In this document: in pieces, positions 32,873 through 41,080 of the stretch
Numbering within the stretch: position 1 is the first letter of the stretch
Layout: the number at the start of each line of letters is the position of its first letter
Source of the DNA: CAWJMD01 sp963700925
GTDB lineage: Bacteria > Actinomycetota > Actinomycetes > Actinomycetales > CAWJMD01
Length of the DNA: 64,000 bases
Assembly: GCA_963700925.1 (NCBI GenBank)
Contig: OY969553.1
Span: 3,224,001-3,288,000, forward strand
Reading direction: 5' to 3'
Notes under the pieces: generated by a model
What the model was told of the DNA's origin: nothing
What the model saw: the letters and a program-made list of their open reading frames with translations, nothing else
Databases searched by the model: none
Made by a program: the position numbers and the translations under genes

Positions 32873-33946
32873 CTAGGTGTCCCGCACGCCGAGGGCTCGG
32901 CTCAGCAGGGTGCGCCGGTTGCGCGTCGACGTCTTGGCGAAGATCGACTTCAGGTGGTCCTGGATCGTGTTCTCCGAGAGCAGCATCCGGCGCGCCAGGT
33001 CGCGGGTGTCGCCACCCGTCGCCAGCAGGCCCACGAGCTCGCTCTCGCGCGTGCTGAGGCCGAAGACCCGTCCGAAGAGCTCAAGCCTGTCGACCGGGGA
33101 GGTCTCCTCGATGGTGACCGCGATCGTGGGCCCGCCGCTGCCAGAACGCGTCAGCCGTGCCGCGCGCAGTGTGACCCAGAAGCCGTCCGACAGGTGCACA
33201 CGGGCCGTCGCCGGGTGGTGGTCGACCCCCTTCTCGACCGCCAGCAGCTGGCCAGCGACGTTGTAGACGCTCGCGGGCACCGGGGCGCCGCCCATCGCCG
33301 GCAGGAGGATCTCGAGCCACTCCTTGCTCGCCGGAGTCTCGTTCGTCACGCGGAGGCCGTCGTCGAGGAGGAAGACGACGGGACCGAGCTCGCGGTCGGC
33401 GGGAACCGCTGGGGCAGTGAGGGTCTGGGCCTGCAGCGTCCGCATCGCAGCGGTGAGCGGCGCGCAGAGTGACGAGAGCAGGGCTACGTCGGCGGCGTCG
33501 AACGGCGGCCTCGACCGGGTGCGCCAGAGGTCGAGGAATCCCCAGATGCCAGACCGGTCCGAGAACACGGCCGACGCGAGGTCACCGATGTCGTAGCGCT
33601 GCAGGATCCCGCGCCACATCAGGCTCTGCCCGGGGTCGTCGCCCGTTGCCCCGAGCAGGGTTCCCACTGGCGTCGCGTCCCGTTCGAGACGGGTCCAGCG
33701 GTTCACGTCGGTGAGGTACTTCAGCCGGATCGCCTCGGGTAGCTCGGGCAGGCAGGGCACGTCGGCCAGCGGCGCCGAGCCGACACCGGTGGACGGGTCG
33801 GTCAGCAGCCACACGTGCGCGTCGAAGTCGACGACGGTGCGGATCTCGTCGAGCACCTGAACCCGGAGGGTCGTCGGGTCGGACGGCGAGGCGCAGAGCC
33901 GCTCGATCCGGGCCACAGTGCTGCGACGCGCCGCTGGTCTCGCCAC
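32873..33946 (-). CDS. LuxR-family transcriptional regulator with GAF-like sensor
   Basis: 357 residues. The C-terminal HTH is clear: LSTRESELVGLLATGGDTRDLARRM then LSENTIQDHLKSIFAKT (residues about 290-345). Residues about 20-180 look like a GAF-type domain, followed by a PAS-like stretch. No receiver-domain aspartate is visible, so it is not a standard response regulator. The GTG start is 116 bp from the divergent small gene at 34062, which it may regulate. Confidence 0.87.
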   Translation of the reverse strand: MARPAARRSTVARIERLCASPSDPTTLRVQVLDEIRTVVDFDAHVWLLTDPSTGVGSAPLADVPCLPELPEAIRLKYLTDVNRWTRLERDATPVGTLLGATGDDPGQSLMWRGILQRYDIGDLASAVFSDRSGIWGFLDLWRTRSRPPFDAADVALLSSLCAPLTAAMRTLQAQTLTAPAVPADRELGPVVFLLDDGLRVTNETPASKEWLEILLPAMGGAPVPASVYNVAGQLLAVEKGVDHHPATARVHLSDGFWVTLRAARLTRSGSGGPTIAVTIEETSPVDRLELFGRVFGLSTRESELVGLLATGGDTRDLARRMLLSENTIQDHLKSIFAKTSTRNRRTLLSRALGVRDT

Positions 33947-34061
33947 CCGACGACCATGTCACGCGTCGCGTCCATGGCACCCAGGTTTCTGGGATGTCGC
34001 GGTCCGCGTCCACCGGCCTAGCGTGCGAAGCACGATCACCACCACCACGAAGGAGCCCAGC

Positions 34062-34355
34062 ATGCCCACCCTCCACATCGAGCACGCGATCTCTGACTTC
34101 CCCACCTGGAAGGCGGCGTTCGACCGATTCGGCGACGCGCGGGTGGCCGCTGGTGTCCGCCGGCACACCGTCAGGCAGCCGACGGACGACGTGCACCACG
34201 TGGTGATCGACCTCGACTTCGACACGGTGTCAGCGGCGCAGGGCTTTCTCGACGTGTTGCGCAACCGGGTCTGGTCCACGCGCGAGAGCTCGCCCGCGCT
34301 GGTCGGGAGCCCCGAGGCCAAGATCCTCGAGGTGGTCGACCACCACGAGGTCTGA
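34062..34355 (+). CDS. Small protein with dimeric alpha/beta-barrel-like fold, function unknown
   Basis: 97 residues. IEHAISDFPTWKAAFDRF and the later HHVVIDLDFDTVSAAQGFLDVL pattern (strand, helix, strand, helix) fits cyclase or antibiotic-monooxygenase-like small proteins. No catalytic residue set is recognisable. AAGGAG six bases before the ATG is a strong ribosome site. It is divergent from the LuxR regulator. Confidence 0.75.
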   Translation: MPTLHIEHAISDFPTWKAAFDRFGDARVAAGVRRHTVRQPTDDVHHVVIDLDFDTVSAAQGFLDVLRNRVWSTRESSPALVGSPEAKILEVVDHHEV

Positions 34356-34359
34356 GGCT

Positions 34360-34379
34360 GACCTGAAGCCGGTCAGGTC
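34360..34379. terminator. Hairpin between convergent genes
   Basis: GACCTGA and TCAGGTC pair perfectly around a 6-base loop; the stop codon of the cupin gene lies in the right arm. It is suitable as a terminator for both strands. Confidence 0.5.
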
Positions 34380-34759
34380 GTCGGTCGGGCGTGGTCGTCG
34401 TCGAACCGCTCGATGTCGGCTTCGTCGAAGTGGCCGAAGGCGATCTCCAGCACACGCAGCGGCGTCGCCTCGGGGTTGCCGAGCCGGTGCATCTGACCGA
34501 CGCCGACCAGGACACGTTCGCCGGGACCGAGCATCCGCTCGACGCCGTCCACGAGCGTCCAGGCGGTCCCTTCCAGGACCTGCCACAGCTCCTGGCGGTG
34601 GGCGTGCCGCTGCAGGCTGAGCCGGCTGCCCGGCAGGACGGTGATGAGCTTGACGGTCACGGTCTCGTTCGCCACGAACTGCTGGAAGTCGCCCCACGGC
34701 CGGTGCTCCACGAAGACCGCATCGGCGCGGTCGGGCTGGGCGGTCGGCTCGCTGGTCAT
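34373..34759 (-). CDS. Cupin, mannose-6-phosphate isomerase type II-like
   Basis: 128 residues. RPWGDFQQF, KLITVLPGSRLSLQRHAHRQELWQVLEG and VGQMHRLGNP make up the metal-binding cupin of type II phosphomannose isomerases (His-x-His, Glu, His). It lacks the guanylyltransferase domain found in bifunctional enzymes. It would interconvert fructose-6-P and mannose-6-P. It is the third gene of the fbiA-fbiB operon, overlapping fbiB by 4 bp. A classical manA is missing from its expected place after the SIS gene, so this protein may fill that role. Confidence 0.82.
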   Translation of the reverse strand: MTSEPTAQPDRADAVFVEHRPWGDFQQFVANETVTVKLITVLPGSRLSLQRHAHRQELWQVLEGTAWTLVDGVERMLGPGERVLVGVGQMHRLGNPEATPLRVLEIAFGHFDEADIERFDDDHARPTT

Positions 34760-35940
34760 CGGTCGACCCTACCGAGCAGCGCCTGCCTGGACTCCGCGGA
34801 GGCTGACGCGATGCGGTAGGTCACCGACTCGGCCTGGCGCCCTTGATGTCTCATCGGTTCACTCACCAGCCGGCTCACCAGCCGCGCGGTCAGGTCCTCC
34901 GACCAGGCGGCCGGCTCCAGCCGCGCACCGGCGCGGCCCACCTCGAACGGCGGGCCTGTCACGTGCACCCGCCACTCATCGGCGTGGTCCGGCTCCTCGG
35001 AGGCAACGGTCACCGGTGCGCTCTCGACGACCAGCCGCTGGGGTCCGCCGACGTCCGCGAGCGCCCCCTGCAGCACGTCGTCGCTGAGGGCGACCTCCAG
35101 TGCTCGGGCGAGGCGAACCCCGACGGGCTCGGTCGCGGGGTCGAGTGCCGGTGGAGCGACAACGGCATCGCCCAGCGCAGCCCGGACGGCCTCGACGTGG
35201 CCGTGCCTGAACCAGTCGGTCGGCCCGACCCGCACGCACGCCGCCGCGCCCGGCCCGTCGTCGGTGGTGACGTACCGGCCGAGCCCGCGCACGACGGCGA
35301 CCGGCGTCCTGGCCGACTTGTCCTTGACGAGGTCGCCGAGCGCGGCCACCTCGTCGGCCACTGCGCGAACCGTGACGAGCAGCGTGCGGCCGGACCCGTC
35401 CAGGGTGCCCCGCCGGTCGTCCAGAACCTCCAGACCCGCTGTGCCCAAGGCGAAGTCGGTGACACCTTCGCGCCACGGGCGGCCGGCCGTGTCACTTACG
35501 ACCACCGCTGGCCGGATGCCTGCGCGACGCGCGATGCCCGCGCGCAGCTCTCGGGCTGACGCGTCCGGGTCAGCCGGCAGCAGCAGCACCGTGCCGTCGG
35601 GCACGTCGGACGCGTCGATGCCAGCCGCAGCCAGCACCGGGCCGGTGCGGGTGTAAACGACGCGCGTGACGCCGCCCTGGGGCAGGGAGCGCGAGGCCAC
35701 CTCGTGCAGCGACTCCCCGTCGATCGTCGCCTCCCTCGCCGCAGCCGGAACGGAGCGTCCCTCGGCCTTGGCCACCACCTTGCTCGCCACCACCAGCACG
35801 TCGTCGTCGCCGATCGCGACGCCGCCGGCATGCGCGGCCGCCAGCACCAGCGCAGCGAGGTCGGTGCCCTCCACGACCTCACCGATGCCGTGCAGCACCT
35901 CGGCGGTGACGACCGGCCAGCGGTCTCCGTCCACGCTCAT
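34756..35940 (-). CDS. fbiB: Coenzyme F420-0:L-glutamate ligase, FbiB without nitroreductase domain
   Basis: 394 residues. Residues 1-245 are the CofE ligase domain (DDDVLVVASKVVAKAEGR, VVSDTAGRPWREGVTDFALG, ALGDLVKDKSARTPVAVVRGLGRYV), which adds glutamates to F420-0 with GTP. Mycobacterial FbiB (about 450 residues) continues with an FMN-binding nitroreductase-like domain that reduces the dehydro-F420 precursor. Here the last 150 residues show only an initial DWFRHGHVEAVRAALG helix and none of the FMN-site blocks I expect. ATG 35940 overlaps the fbiA stop (ATGA). Another enzyme may do the reduction. Confidence 0.88.
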   Translation of the reverse strand: MSVDGDRWPVVTAEVLHGIGEVVEGTDLAALVLAAAHAGGVAIGDDDVLVVASKVVAKAEGRSVPAAAREATIDGESLHEVASRSLPQGGVTRVVYTRTGPVLAAAGIDASDVPDGTVLLLPADPDASARELRAGIARRAGIRPAVVVSDTAGRPWREGVTDFALGTAGLEVLDDRRGTLDGSGRTLLVTVRAVADEVAALGDLVKDKSARTPVAVVRGLGRYVTTDDGPGAAACVRVGPTDWFRHGHVEAVRAALGDAVVAPPALDPATEPVGVRLARALEVALSDDVLQGALADVGGPQRLVVESAPVTVASEEPDHADEWRVHVTGPPFEVGRAGARLEPAAWSEDLTARLVSRLVSEPMRHQGRQAESVTYRIASASAESRQALLGRVDR

Positions 35941-36965
35941 CGAGCCGTGACGTCTTGCGCGAGAGCCAGTGCCGCGCGGGCGATCTCGGCGGTCGCGCCC
36001 ACGTCGGTCATCAGCAGCGGCACCGCCCGGACGCGTGCCCTGCCACCCGGAACGGTCCGGCCGTCGACATGGTCGTCGCTCGAGTCCACCAGCCATCCGT
36101 CGAGCAGGTCGGCGTACAGGCCGGCGACTCCCATCGCAGACGTCTCCACACCGATGGCGCGCAGGCACGCGTCGGCCATGCCGCGAACGGGCGCGGAGCC
36201 GATGATCGGGGAGATGCCCACCACGGGCGCCCGGGTGCCTCGCAGCGCGTCGCGGATGCCGGGCACCGACAGGATCGTGCCGACCGACACCACGGGGTTG
36301 CTCGGCGGCAGCACGACGACGTCGGCCGTGCGCAGTGCGTCGAGCACTCCTGGTGCGGGAGAGGCCTGTTCGGCTCCCACGGCGACGATCTTGTGGGCCT
36401 CGGGAACGGCGTGCCAGCGCACCCACCACTCCTGGAAGTGGATGGCCCTCTGCCCGGGGTCGGTGTCGGAGCCGGTGTCGGGGTCCGGGTCGGTGTCCGA
36501 GCGGACGGCTGCGCTGTCGACGACGACGTGCGTCTCCACCGGGTCGTCACTCATCGGCAGCAGCGTGACGCCCGTCTGCCAGCGGGCGCACAGGGCCGCG
36601 GTCACCTGGCTCAGCGTGTAGCCGAGGCCGAGCATGCGGCTGCGCACCAGGTGGGTCGCGATGTCGCGGTCGCCGAGCGTGAACCAGTCCGGTCCGGCGT
36701 CGTAGGCGGCGAGCTCGTCGGCGACGGCGAACGTCTCGCCGTCACGTCCCCAGCCCTGCTCGGGGTGCACCCCGCCGCCGAGCGTGTACATCAGGGTGTC
36801 GAGGTCGGGGCAGACCCGCAGCCCGTGCAGCGTGATGTCGTCCGCGGTGTTCCCGATCACCGTGACGTCGGCCCCGGTGCTGGACGGGCTGTCGGACAGG
36901 TGGTGCAGGAGGCCACGGACGAACCGGGCACCGCCGATGCCCCCCGAAAGGACCGTGATCCGCAT
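35937..36965 (-). CDS. fbiA: F420 biosynthesis phosphotransferase FbiA (CofD)
   Basis: 342 residues. ITVLSGGIGGARFVRGLLHHL, VIGNTADDITLHGLRVCPDLDTLMYTLGG, and LPPSNPVVSVGTILSVPGI are CofD signatures. It transfers the (phosphoenol)pyruvyl or lactyl phosphate unit to the deazaflavin Fo. A low-complexity insertion DTDPDPDTGSDTDPG (around residue 165) is unusual. ATG 36965 is used rather than the one six codons earlier because the conserved strand starts there. It is first in the fbiA-fbiB-cupin operon and divergent from whiB. Confidence 0.92.
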   Translation of the reverse strand: MRITVLSGGIGGARFVRGLLHHLSDSPSSTGADVTVIGNTADDITLHGLRVCPDLDTLMYTLGGGVHPEQGWGRDGETFAVADELAAYDAGPDWFTLGDRDIATHLVRSRMLGLGYTLSQVTAALCARWQTGVTLLPMSDDPVETHVVVDSAAVRSDTDPDPDTGSDTDPGQRAIHFQEWWVRWHAVPEAHKIVAVGAEQASPAPGVLDALRTADVVVLPPSNPVVSVGTILSVPGIRDALRGTRAPVVGISPIIGSAPVRGMADACLRAIGVETSAMGVAGLYADLLDGWLVDSSDDHVDGRTVPGGRARVRAVPLLMTDVGATAEIARAALALAQDVTAR

Positions 36966-37050
36966 GGCGGCATCCTGTCCCATCGGCGCCAGTGGCTCGT
37001 GACCGGGCGAGAACCGGGCGAAACCCGGCGACGGAATATCACCGATCCGC

Positions 37051-37080
37051 TTGACTTACCGGCTGCGACACGCGTGTAAT
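37051..37080 (+). promoter_or_regulatory. Sigma-70-type promoter for the whiB gene
   Basis: TTGACT (37051-37056) and TGTAAT (37075-37080) are separated by 18 bp and predict a transcript start near 37087, about 40 bp before the ATG. It is the best-matched housekeeping promoter in the window. Confidence 0.65.
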
Positions 37081-37126
37081 TCCATGGATGTCGTTCATCG
37101 CGGTCGCGGACGGTGAAGACGACTAG

Positions 37127-37432
37127 ATGGGTCGGGAGTTGAGTGGCATGGAGGATCTTGCAGCACTGTCGCTGGTGACCGGATGGGCGGACCCGGTAGA
37201 GGAAGGTGAGGGCGAGCTCGGCTGGCAGGAGCGAGCACTGTGCGCCCAGACCGACCCTGAGGCGTTCTTCCCGGAGAAGGGCGGCTCGACACGTGAGGCC
37301 AAGAAGGTCTGCGTCTCGTGCGAGGTGCGGGTCGAGTGCCTCGAGTACGCGCTGGACCACGACGAGCGCTTCGGCATCTGGGGCGGGTTGTCCGAGCGCG
37401 AGCGACGACGCCTGAAGAAGCAAGCCGTCTGA
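37127..37432 (+). CDS. WhiB-family iron-sulfur transcription factor (WhiB2/WhmD-like)
   Basis: 101 residues. Four cysteines at 39, 62, 65 and 71 (C-x22-C-x2-C-x5-C) bind the 4Fe-4S cluster; GIWGGLSERERRRLKK is the G[VI]WGG turn and basic DNA-binding tail. FFPEKGGSTREAKKVC is typical of WhiB1/WhiB2. Position next to fbiA matches mycobacterial whiB2, which controls division and septation. ATG 37148 is an alternative start. WhiB proteins usually act by binding the main sigma factor. Confidence 0.92.
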   Translation: MGRELSGMEDLAALSLVTGWADPVEEGEGELGWQERALCAQTDPEAFFPEKGGSTREAKKVCVSCEVRVECLEYALDHDERFGIWGGLSERERRRLKKQAV

Positions 37433-37435
37433 CGG

Positions 37436-40400
37436 GTGAGCCTGGATCTCGCTCAGCCCCTCTCGTCGGCCGACCCGCAGCACGCCCCTAGCCGGCGCGA
37501 TGTCCACGGTGTCGGCGATCCCAGCCACCCCCCGCACACTGGTCACGTGACCTCCGCAGAGCTGCGCCACCCGGGCCCCGCGCGGGTGATCGCCGTGGTC
37601 CGCGTGCTCGGCTCGCCCCAGCTACCGCGAGTGCTGGCCTCCGTAGCCGGGCAGACCCGCCCACCCGACGTGCTGGTCGGTGTGCGGGTGGGCGGCCTCG
37701 ACCTCGACACCGACCCTGACGGCTTCACTCCCGACGGGGACGGGGACCTGCAGGCAGCGCTGCGCCCCCTGATGGCCCACACCCACGAGGTCGTCGACGT
37801 CACGGCAGGAGCACTCGTCGGCGACGTCGTGGCGACAGCTCTGGAGGCGGCCTGCTGCGAGCCCGAGGGCGACCCCGCAGACCCCCGACATGCGCGCAAC
37901 CGGGAGGACTGGCTCTGGCTGGTCGACGACGACCACGTTCCCTCCGGCCGCACCCTCGAGCTGCTGCTGGACGCGGTCGACCGCGCCCCCCGAGTTGCCG
38001 TCGCCGGGCCCAAGCACCGGGCCGGTTCGGACGGAACGGAGCTGCTCGACGCAGGCTTCACCACGAGCCGACTCGGAAGGCGCATCACCGGCGTCGAGGA
38101 GGGTGAGGTCGACCAGGGCCAGCTCGACGCACAGGAGGACGTGCTCGCCGTCGGTCTGCCGGGCGCCCTGGTCCGCCGCGACGTCTGGGAGGAGCTGGGG
38201 GGTCCTGACCCTGCTGTCGGCGACGCCGGTGCGGACCTCGACCTGTGCCGCCGGGCCCGACTGGCCGGCCACCGTGTGGTCGTCGTCCCCGAGGCCGTGC
38301 TCACGCGGCGTCCGGAGGCGCCCGTCCCCTGGGGGCCCGGCGAGCGCCGCATCCGCGCGCACCTGCGACTCACCGGCGCACCCTGGTGGGCCCTGCCCGG
38401 CGTGGCCGCCTCGCTGCTGCTGGGCGCGCTGGCCCGGCTGCTGCTCGGCGTCGCCGCCAAGGAGCCGGCCACCGGTTGGTCGGCCGCACGGCAGGCCGTC
38501 GGCGCACTGGCCAGGGTCGACCAGGTCGCCCGCGCCCGCCGCGAAGCGGCACGCACCCGCGTGCTGCCTCGCTCCCGACTGAACCCGCTGCTGGTCGGGG
38601 GACGTGACCTCGCCCGCTGGCACCGCGACCGCTGGCGCCACCAGCGGTCACCGGGTGCGGTCCGGACCCGCGCCGGCGAGCCCGCCTCCGTCCTTCCGCT
38701 CGACGACCGGCCCGCTTCGAGACGCGCACGTGTCGTTCTGCCGCTGCTCGTCGGACCGGCCCTCGTCGCAGCGGGCGTGGCCGCCGGATGGCAGCTGCTC
38801 GGGTGGCTCCCGGTGGTCTCGACCGCATGGGCTGGGGCGCCTGGGTCAACCCGCGAGCTGTGGGACGCGGCGCGGTCCGACTGGGTGGCAGTGGGTACCG
38901 GCGCCGAGGGCCCCGGAGACGCGCTCTGGTGGGTGCTGGCTGTGCTCGGGTTCCCGTTCGGCTCGCCGTCCACCGCGGTGACGGTTCTCCTCGTCGCGGC
39001 GCCGGCTCTGGCCGGGGCGTCGGCCTGGTGGGCGGCCGGCGCGCTGACCCGCTCGCCGTGGTGGCGGACGGTGGCCGCTCTCACCTGGGCCGCCGCGCCG
39101 ATCCTGCTGGTGTCGCTGGGCGACGCCCGCGTCGGCGCCGTTCTCGCCCACGTCACCCTGCCGCTCGCGGTGCGCGCCGCCGCCCAGTCGGCCACCGGAC
39201 GGCACCGGCGCACCTCGTGGGCCTGGGCCGGGGCAGCCTCGCTGGCGCTCGTCGCGGTGACCGCCGGCGCCCCTGCGCTGCTTCTGCCGTCCGCCCTCGC
39301 TCTGGTCGTCGTGTCGGTGCTGGCGTATCGGGTGGCCCCAGCCTTCGTCGCGGTGCCGGCTCTGGTGCTGGCCGCCCCGAACCTGTTCGCGGCGCTTCCG
39401 AGCCCCGTGCTGCTGTTCGCCGACCCCGGCATGCCCAGCGCCGGCAGCGCCGGCCCCTGGACGCTGCAGGGGTGGGAGCCGCTGCTCGGTTGGCCGGGCT
39501 TCGGCGGCCAGGAGTCCGCTGCCGCGCGCATCGCGTCCGGGCTCTCGCTGCCGCCGGGCGCGTGGACCACGGACGCCGTGATCGTCGTGGTCTGGGCGGC
39601 GGTGGCCATGCCTGCGCTGCTCGCCCTGTTGGCCCTGCCGCGAGCGCTCTCGGACGGGCCACGCGGAAGCGCGGTCCGCACCGGACTGGCGCTGGCGTCG
39701 GTCGGTCTGGTGGGCGCCCTGGTCAGCTCTCGCGTCGAGGTCGCCCTGGCACCGGACGGTCCGGTCACCGGCTGGACGGGGCCGTCGAGCGGGCTGGTGC
39801 TCCTCGGGCTGATGGTCGCCGGTATCGGCGGCCTCGCGGGCCGAAGGGCGGGGCCCAGCGTCCGACCCATCGACGCGGTGGTCGTCGAGAAGTCCTCTGC
39901 CGCAACGAGTTCAGACGCCGACAACGCGTCCGAACCTGATAGGGACACTCACACCGACCCTGACATCGAGTACGAGATCGACACGGACATGGACTCCGAC
40001 TCCGACTCCGACTCCGACTCCGACACTGACTCGGTCATCGACTTCGACTCCCACAGTGCCGCCGTTCCGCACTCTCGCGTCCACGCCGTTCTGACGTCGC
40101 CCGCGGCACGTCACGCCGTGCGGGCCGTCGGCGCCCTGATCACCGCCGTCGCCATCCTGCTGCCCGTGCTGGGCCTGGCCAGCTGGTGCCTTGCACGAGT
40201 GTCGACGCCGGTGGCGGGCGAGGCGGCACCGGCGCGCGAGCCCTCGCTGCCGGCCGTGATCGCCGATGCGGCCGCGTCGCCTGACCAGGTGCGCACGCTG
40301 GCGCTGACCCCCGACCCGTCCGCGGACCTGGCCGCGGGCGTGCCCGACGTGCGCGTCTCCCTCCTGCGGGGCGACGGTCCACGTCTGGACCGCGTGGCCT

Positions 40401-41080
40401 CCAGCGTCTCCCTGCGTGAGGCCGAGACCGCCGGGTCCGACCACCCTGCTCGCTCAGCGCTTGACCAGGCCGTCGCCGGTCTCCTGTCGGTCGACGCGAG
40501 TGCGCCGCGCGTGATGGCGCCGTTCGGCGTCGGGTACGTCGTGCTGCTGACGCCAACAGGCGACAACGGCGGCGCCGACGCCGACCCCGAGATGGTCGAG
40601 GCCACCGAGCGGCTGACGGCTCGGCTCGACGCCACGTCCGGGCTGACCCGCTCGGGTGCTCTCGGCAGGGTGCTCGCATGGCGCGTCAACGGCCTCACCG
40701 GTCAGGGAGCGAGCGCGCCGGATCGTCCCGGTGCGGTCCGGGTCGTGACGGATGCTGGCTGGCAGGTTCTGCCGTCGGCCCCCCTCGAGGTCGACACGCG
40801 GGTGCCGTCCGGCGAGCCTGACGTCCCGCGCACCCTGGTGCTGGCGGAGGCGGCCGACTCCGACTGGCGCGCAACGCTTGACGGCGTGCCGCTGCAGTCG
40901 GTGACGGTTCAGGAGTGGGCGCAAGGGTTCGTGCTGCCTTCGCAGGGCGGCGACCTGCACGTCGAGCACCGCACCGACAACGGACGCACCTGGCACTGGG
41001 TGCTGCTCGCCACGATGGCGCTCGCCGTGCTGGTGGCGGTGCCCGTCCGGCGCGGCGGGCCCGTGCGGAGCAGGCCGTGA
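37436..41080 (+). CDS. Very large GT2-family membrane glycosyltransferase
   Basis: 1214 residues. The GT2 catalytic domain spans about 40-300: VIAVVRVLGSPQLPRVLASVAGQT, the metal-binding VDDDH near 162-166, and LGGPDPAVGDAGADLDLCRRARLAG. Then come about a dozen hydrophobic segments (residues about 310-330 and 430-800), a low-complexity acidic stretch rich in Asp-Ser (about 820-876) and a large outer domain with a final membrane segment near 1190. It would use a nucleotide or lipid-linked sugar to build a cell-envelope glycan. The GTG start is 3 bp after the whiB stop, and the stop overlaps DUF5719 (GTGA). Confidence 0.85.
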   Translation: MSLDLAQPLSSADPQHAPSRRDVHGVGDPSHPPHTGHVTSAELRHPGPARVIAVVRVLGSPQLPRVLASVAGQTRPPDVLVGVRVGGLDLDTDPDGFTPDGDGDLQAALRPLMAHTHEVVDVTAGALVGDVVATALEAACCEPEGDPADPRHARNREDWLWLVDDDHVPSGRTLELLLDAVDRAPRVAVAGPKHRAGSDGTELLDAGFTTSRLGRRITGVEEGEVDQGQLDAQEDVLAVGLPGALVRRDVWEELGGPDPAVGDAGADLDLCRRARLAGHRVVVVPEAVLTRRPEAPVPWGPGERRIRAHLRLTGAPWWALPGVAASLLLGALARLLLGVAAKEPATGWSAARQAVGALARVDQVARARREAARTRVLPRSRLNPLLVGGRDLARWHRDRWRHQRSPGAVRTRAGEPASVLPLDDRPASRRARVVLPLLVGPALVAAGVAAGWQLLGWLPVVSTAWAGAPGSTRELWDAARSDWVAVGTGAEGPGDALWWVLAVLGFPFGSPSTAVTVLLVAAPALAGASAWWAAGALTRSPWWRTVAALTWAAAPILLVSLGDARVGAVLAHVTLPLAVRAAAQSATGRHRRTSWAWAGAASLALVAVTAGAPALLLPSALALVVVSVLAYRVAPAFVAVPALVLAAPNLFAALPSPVLLFADPGMPSAGSAGPWTLQGWEPLLGWPGFGGQESAAARIASGLSLPPGAWTTDAVIVVVWAAVAMPALLALLALPRALSDGPRGSAVRTGLALASVGLVGALVSSRVEVALAPDGPVTGWTGPSSGLVLLGLMVAGIGGLAGRRAGPSVRPIDAVVVEKSSAATSSDADNASEPDRDTHTDPDIEYEIDTDMDSDSDSDSDSDTDSVIDFDSHSAAVPHSRVHAVLTSPAARHAVRAVGALITAVAILLPVLGLASWCLARVSTPVAGEAAPAREPSLPAVIADAAASPDQVRTLALTPDPSADLAAGVPDVRVSLLRGDGPRLDRVASSVSLREAETAGSDHPARSALDQAVAGLLSVDASAPRVMAPFGVGYVVLLTPTGDNGGADADPEMVEATERLTARLDATSGLTRSGALGRVLAWRVNGLTGQGASAPDRPGAVRVVTDAGWQVLPSAPLEVDTRVPSGEPDVPRTLVLAEAADSDWRATLDGVPLQSVTVQEWAQGFVLPSQGGDLHVEHRTDNGRTWHWVLLATMALAVLVAVPVRRGGPVRSRP
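39992..40021 (+). repeat. 6-bp tandem repeat, 5 units, encoding Asp-Ser
   Basis: GACTCC repeated five times inside an acidic linker of the GT2 protein. A related repeat occurs in the next gene. Confidence 0.9.
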
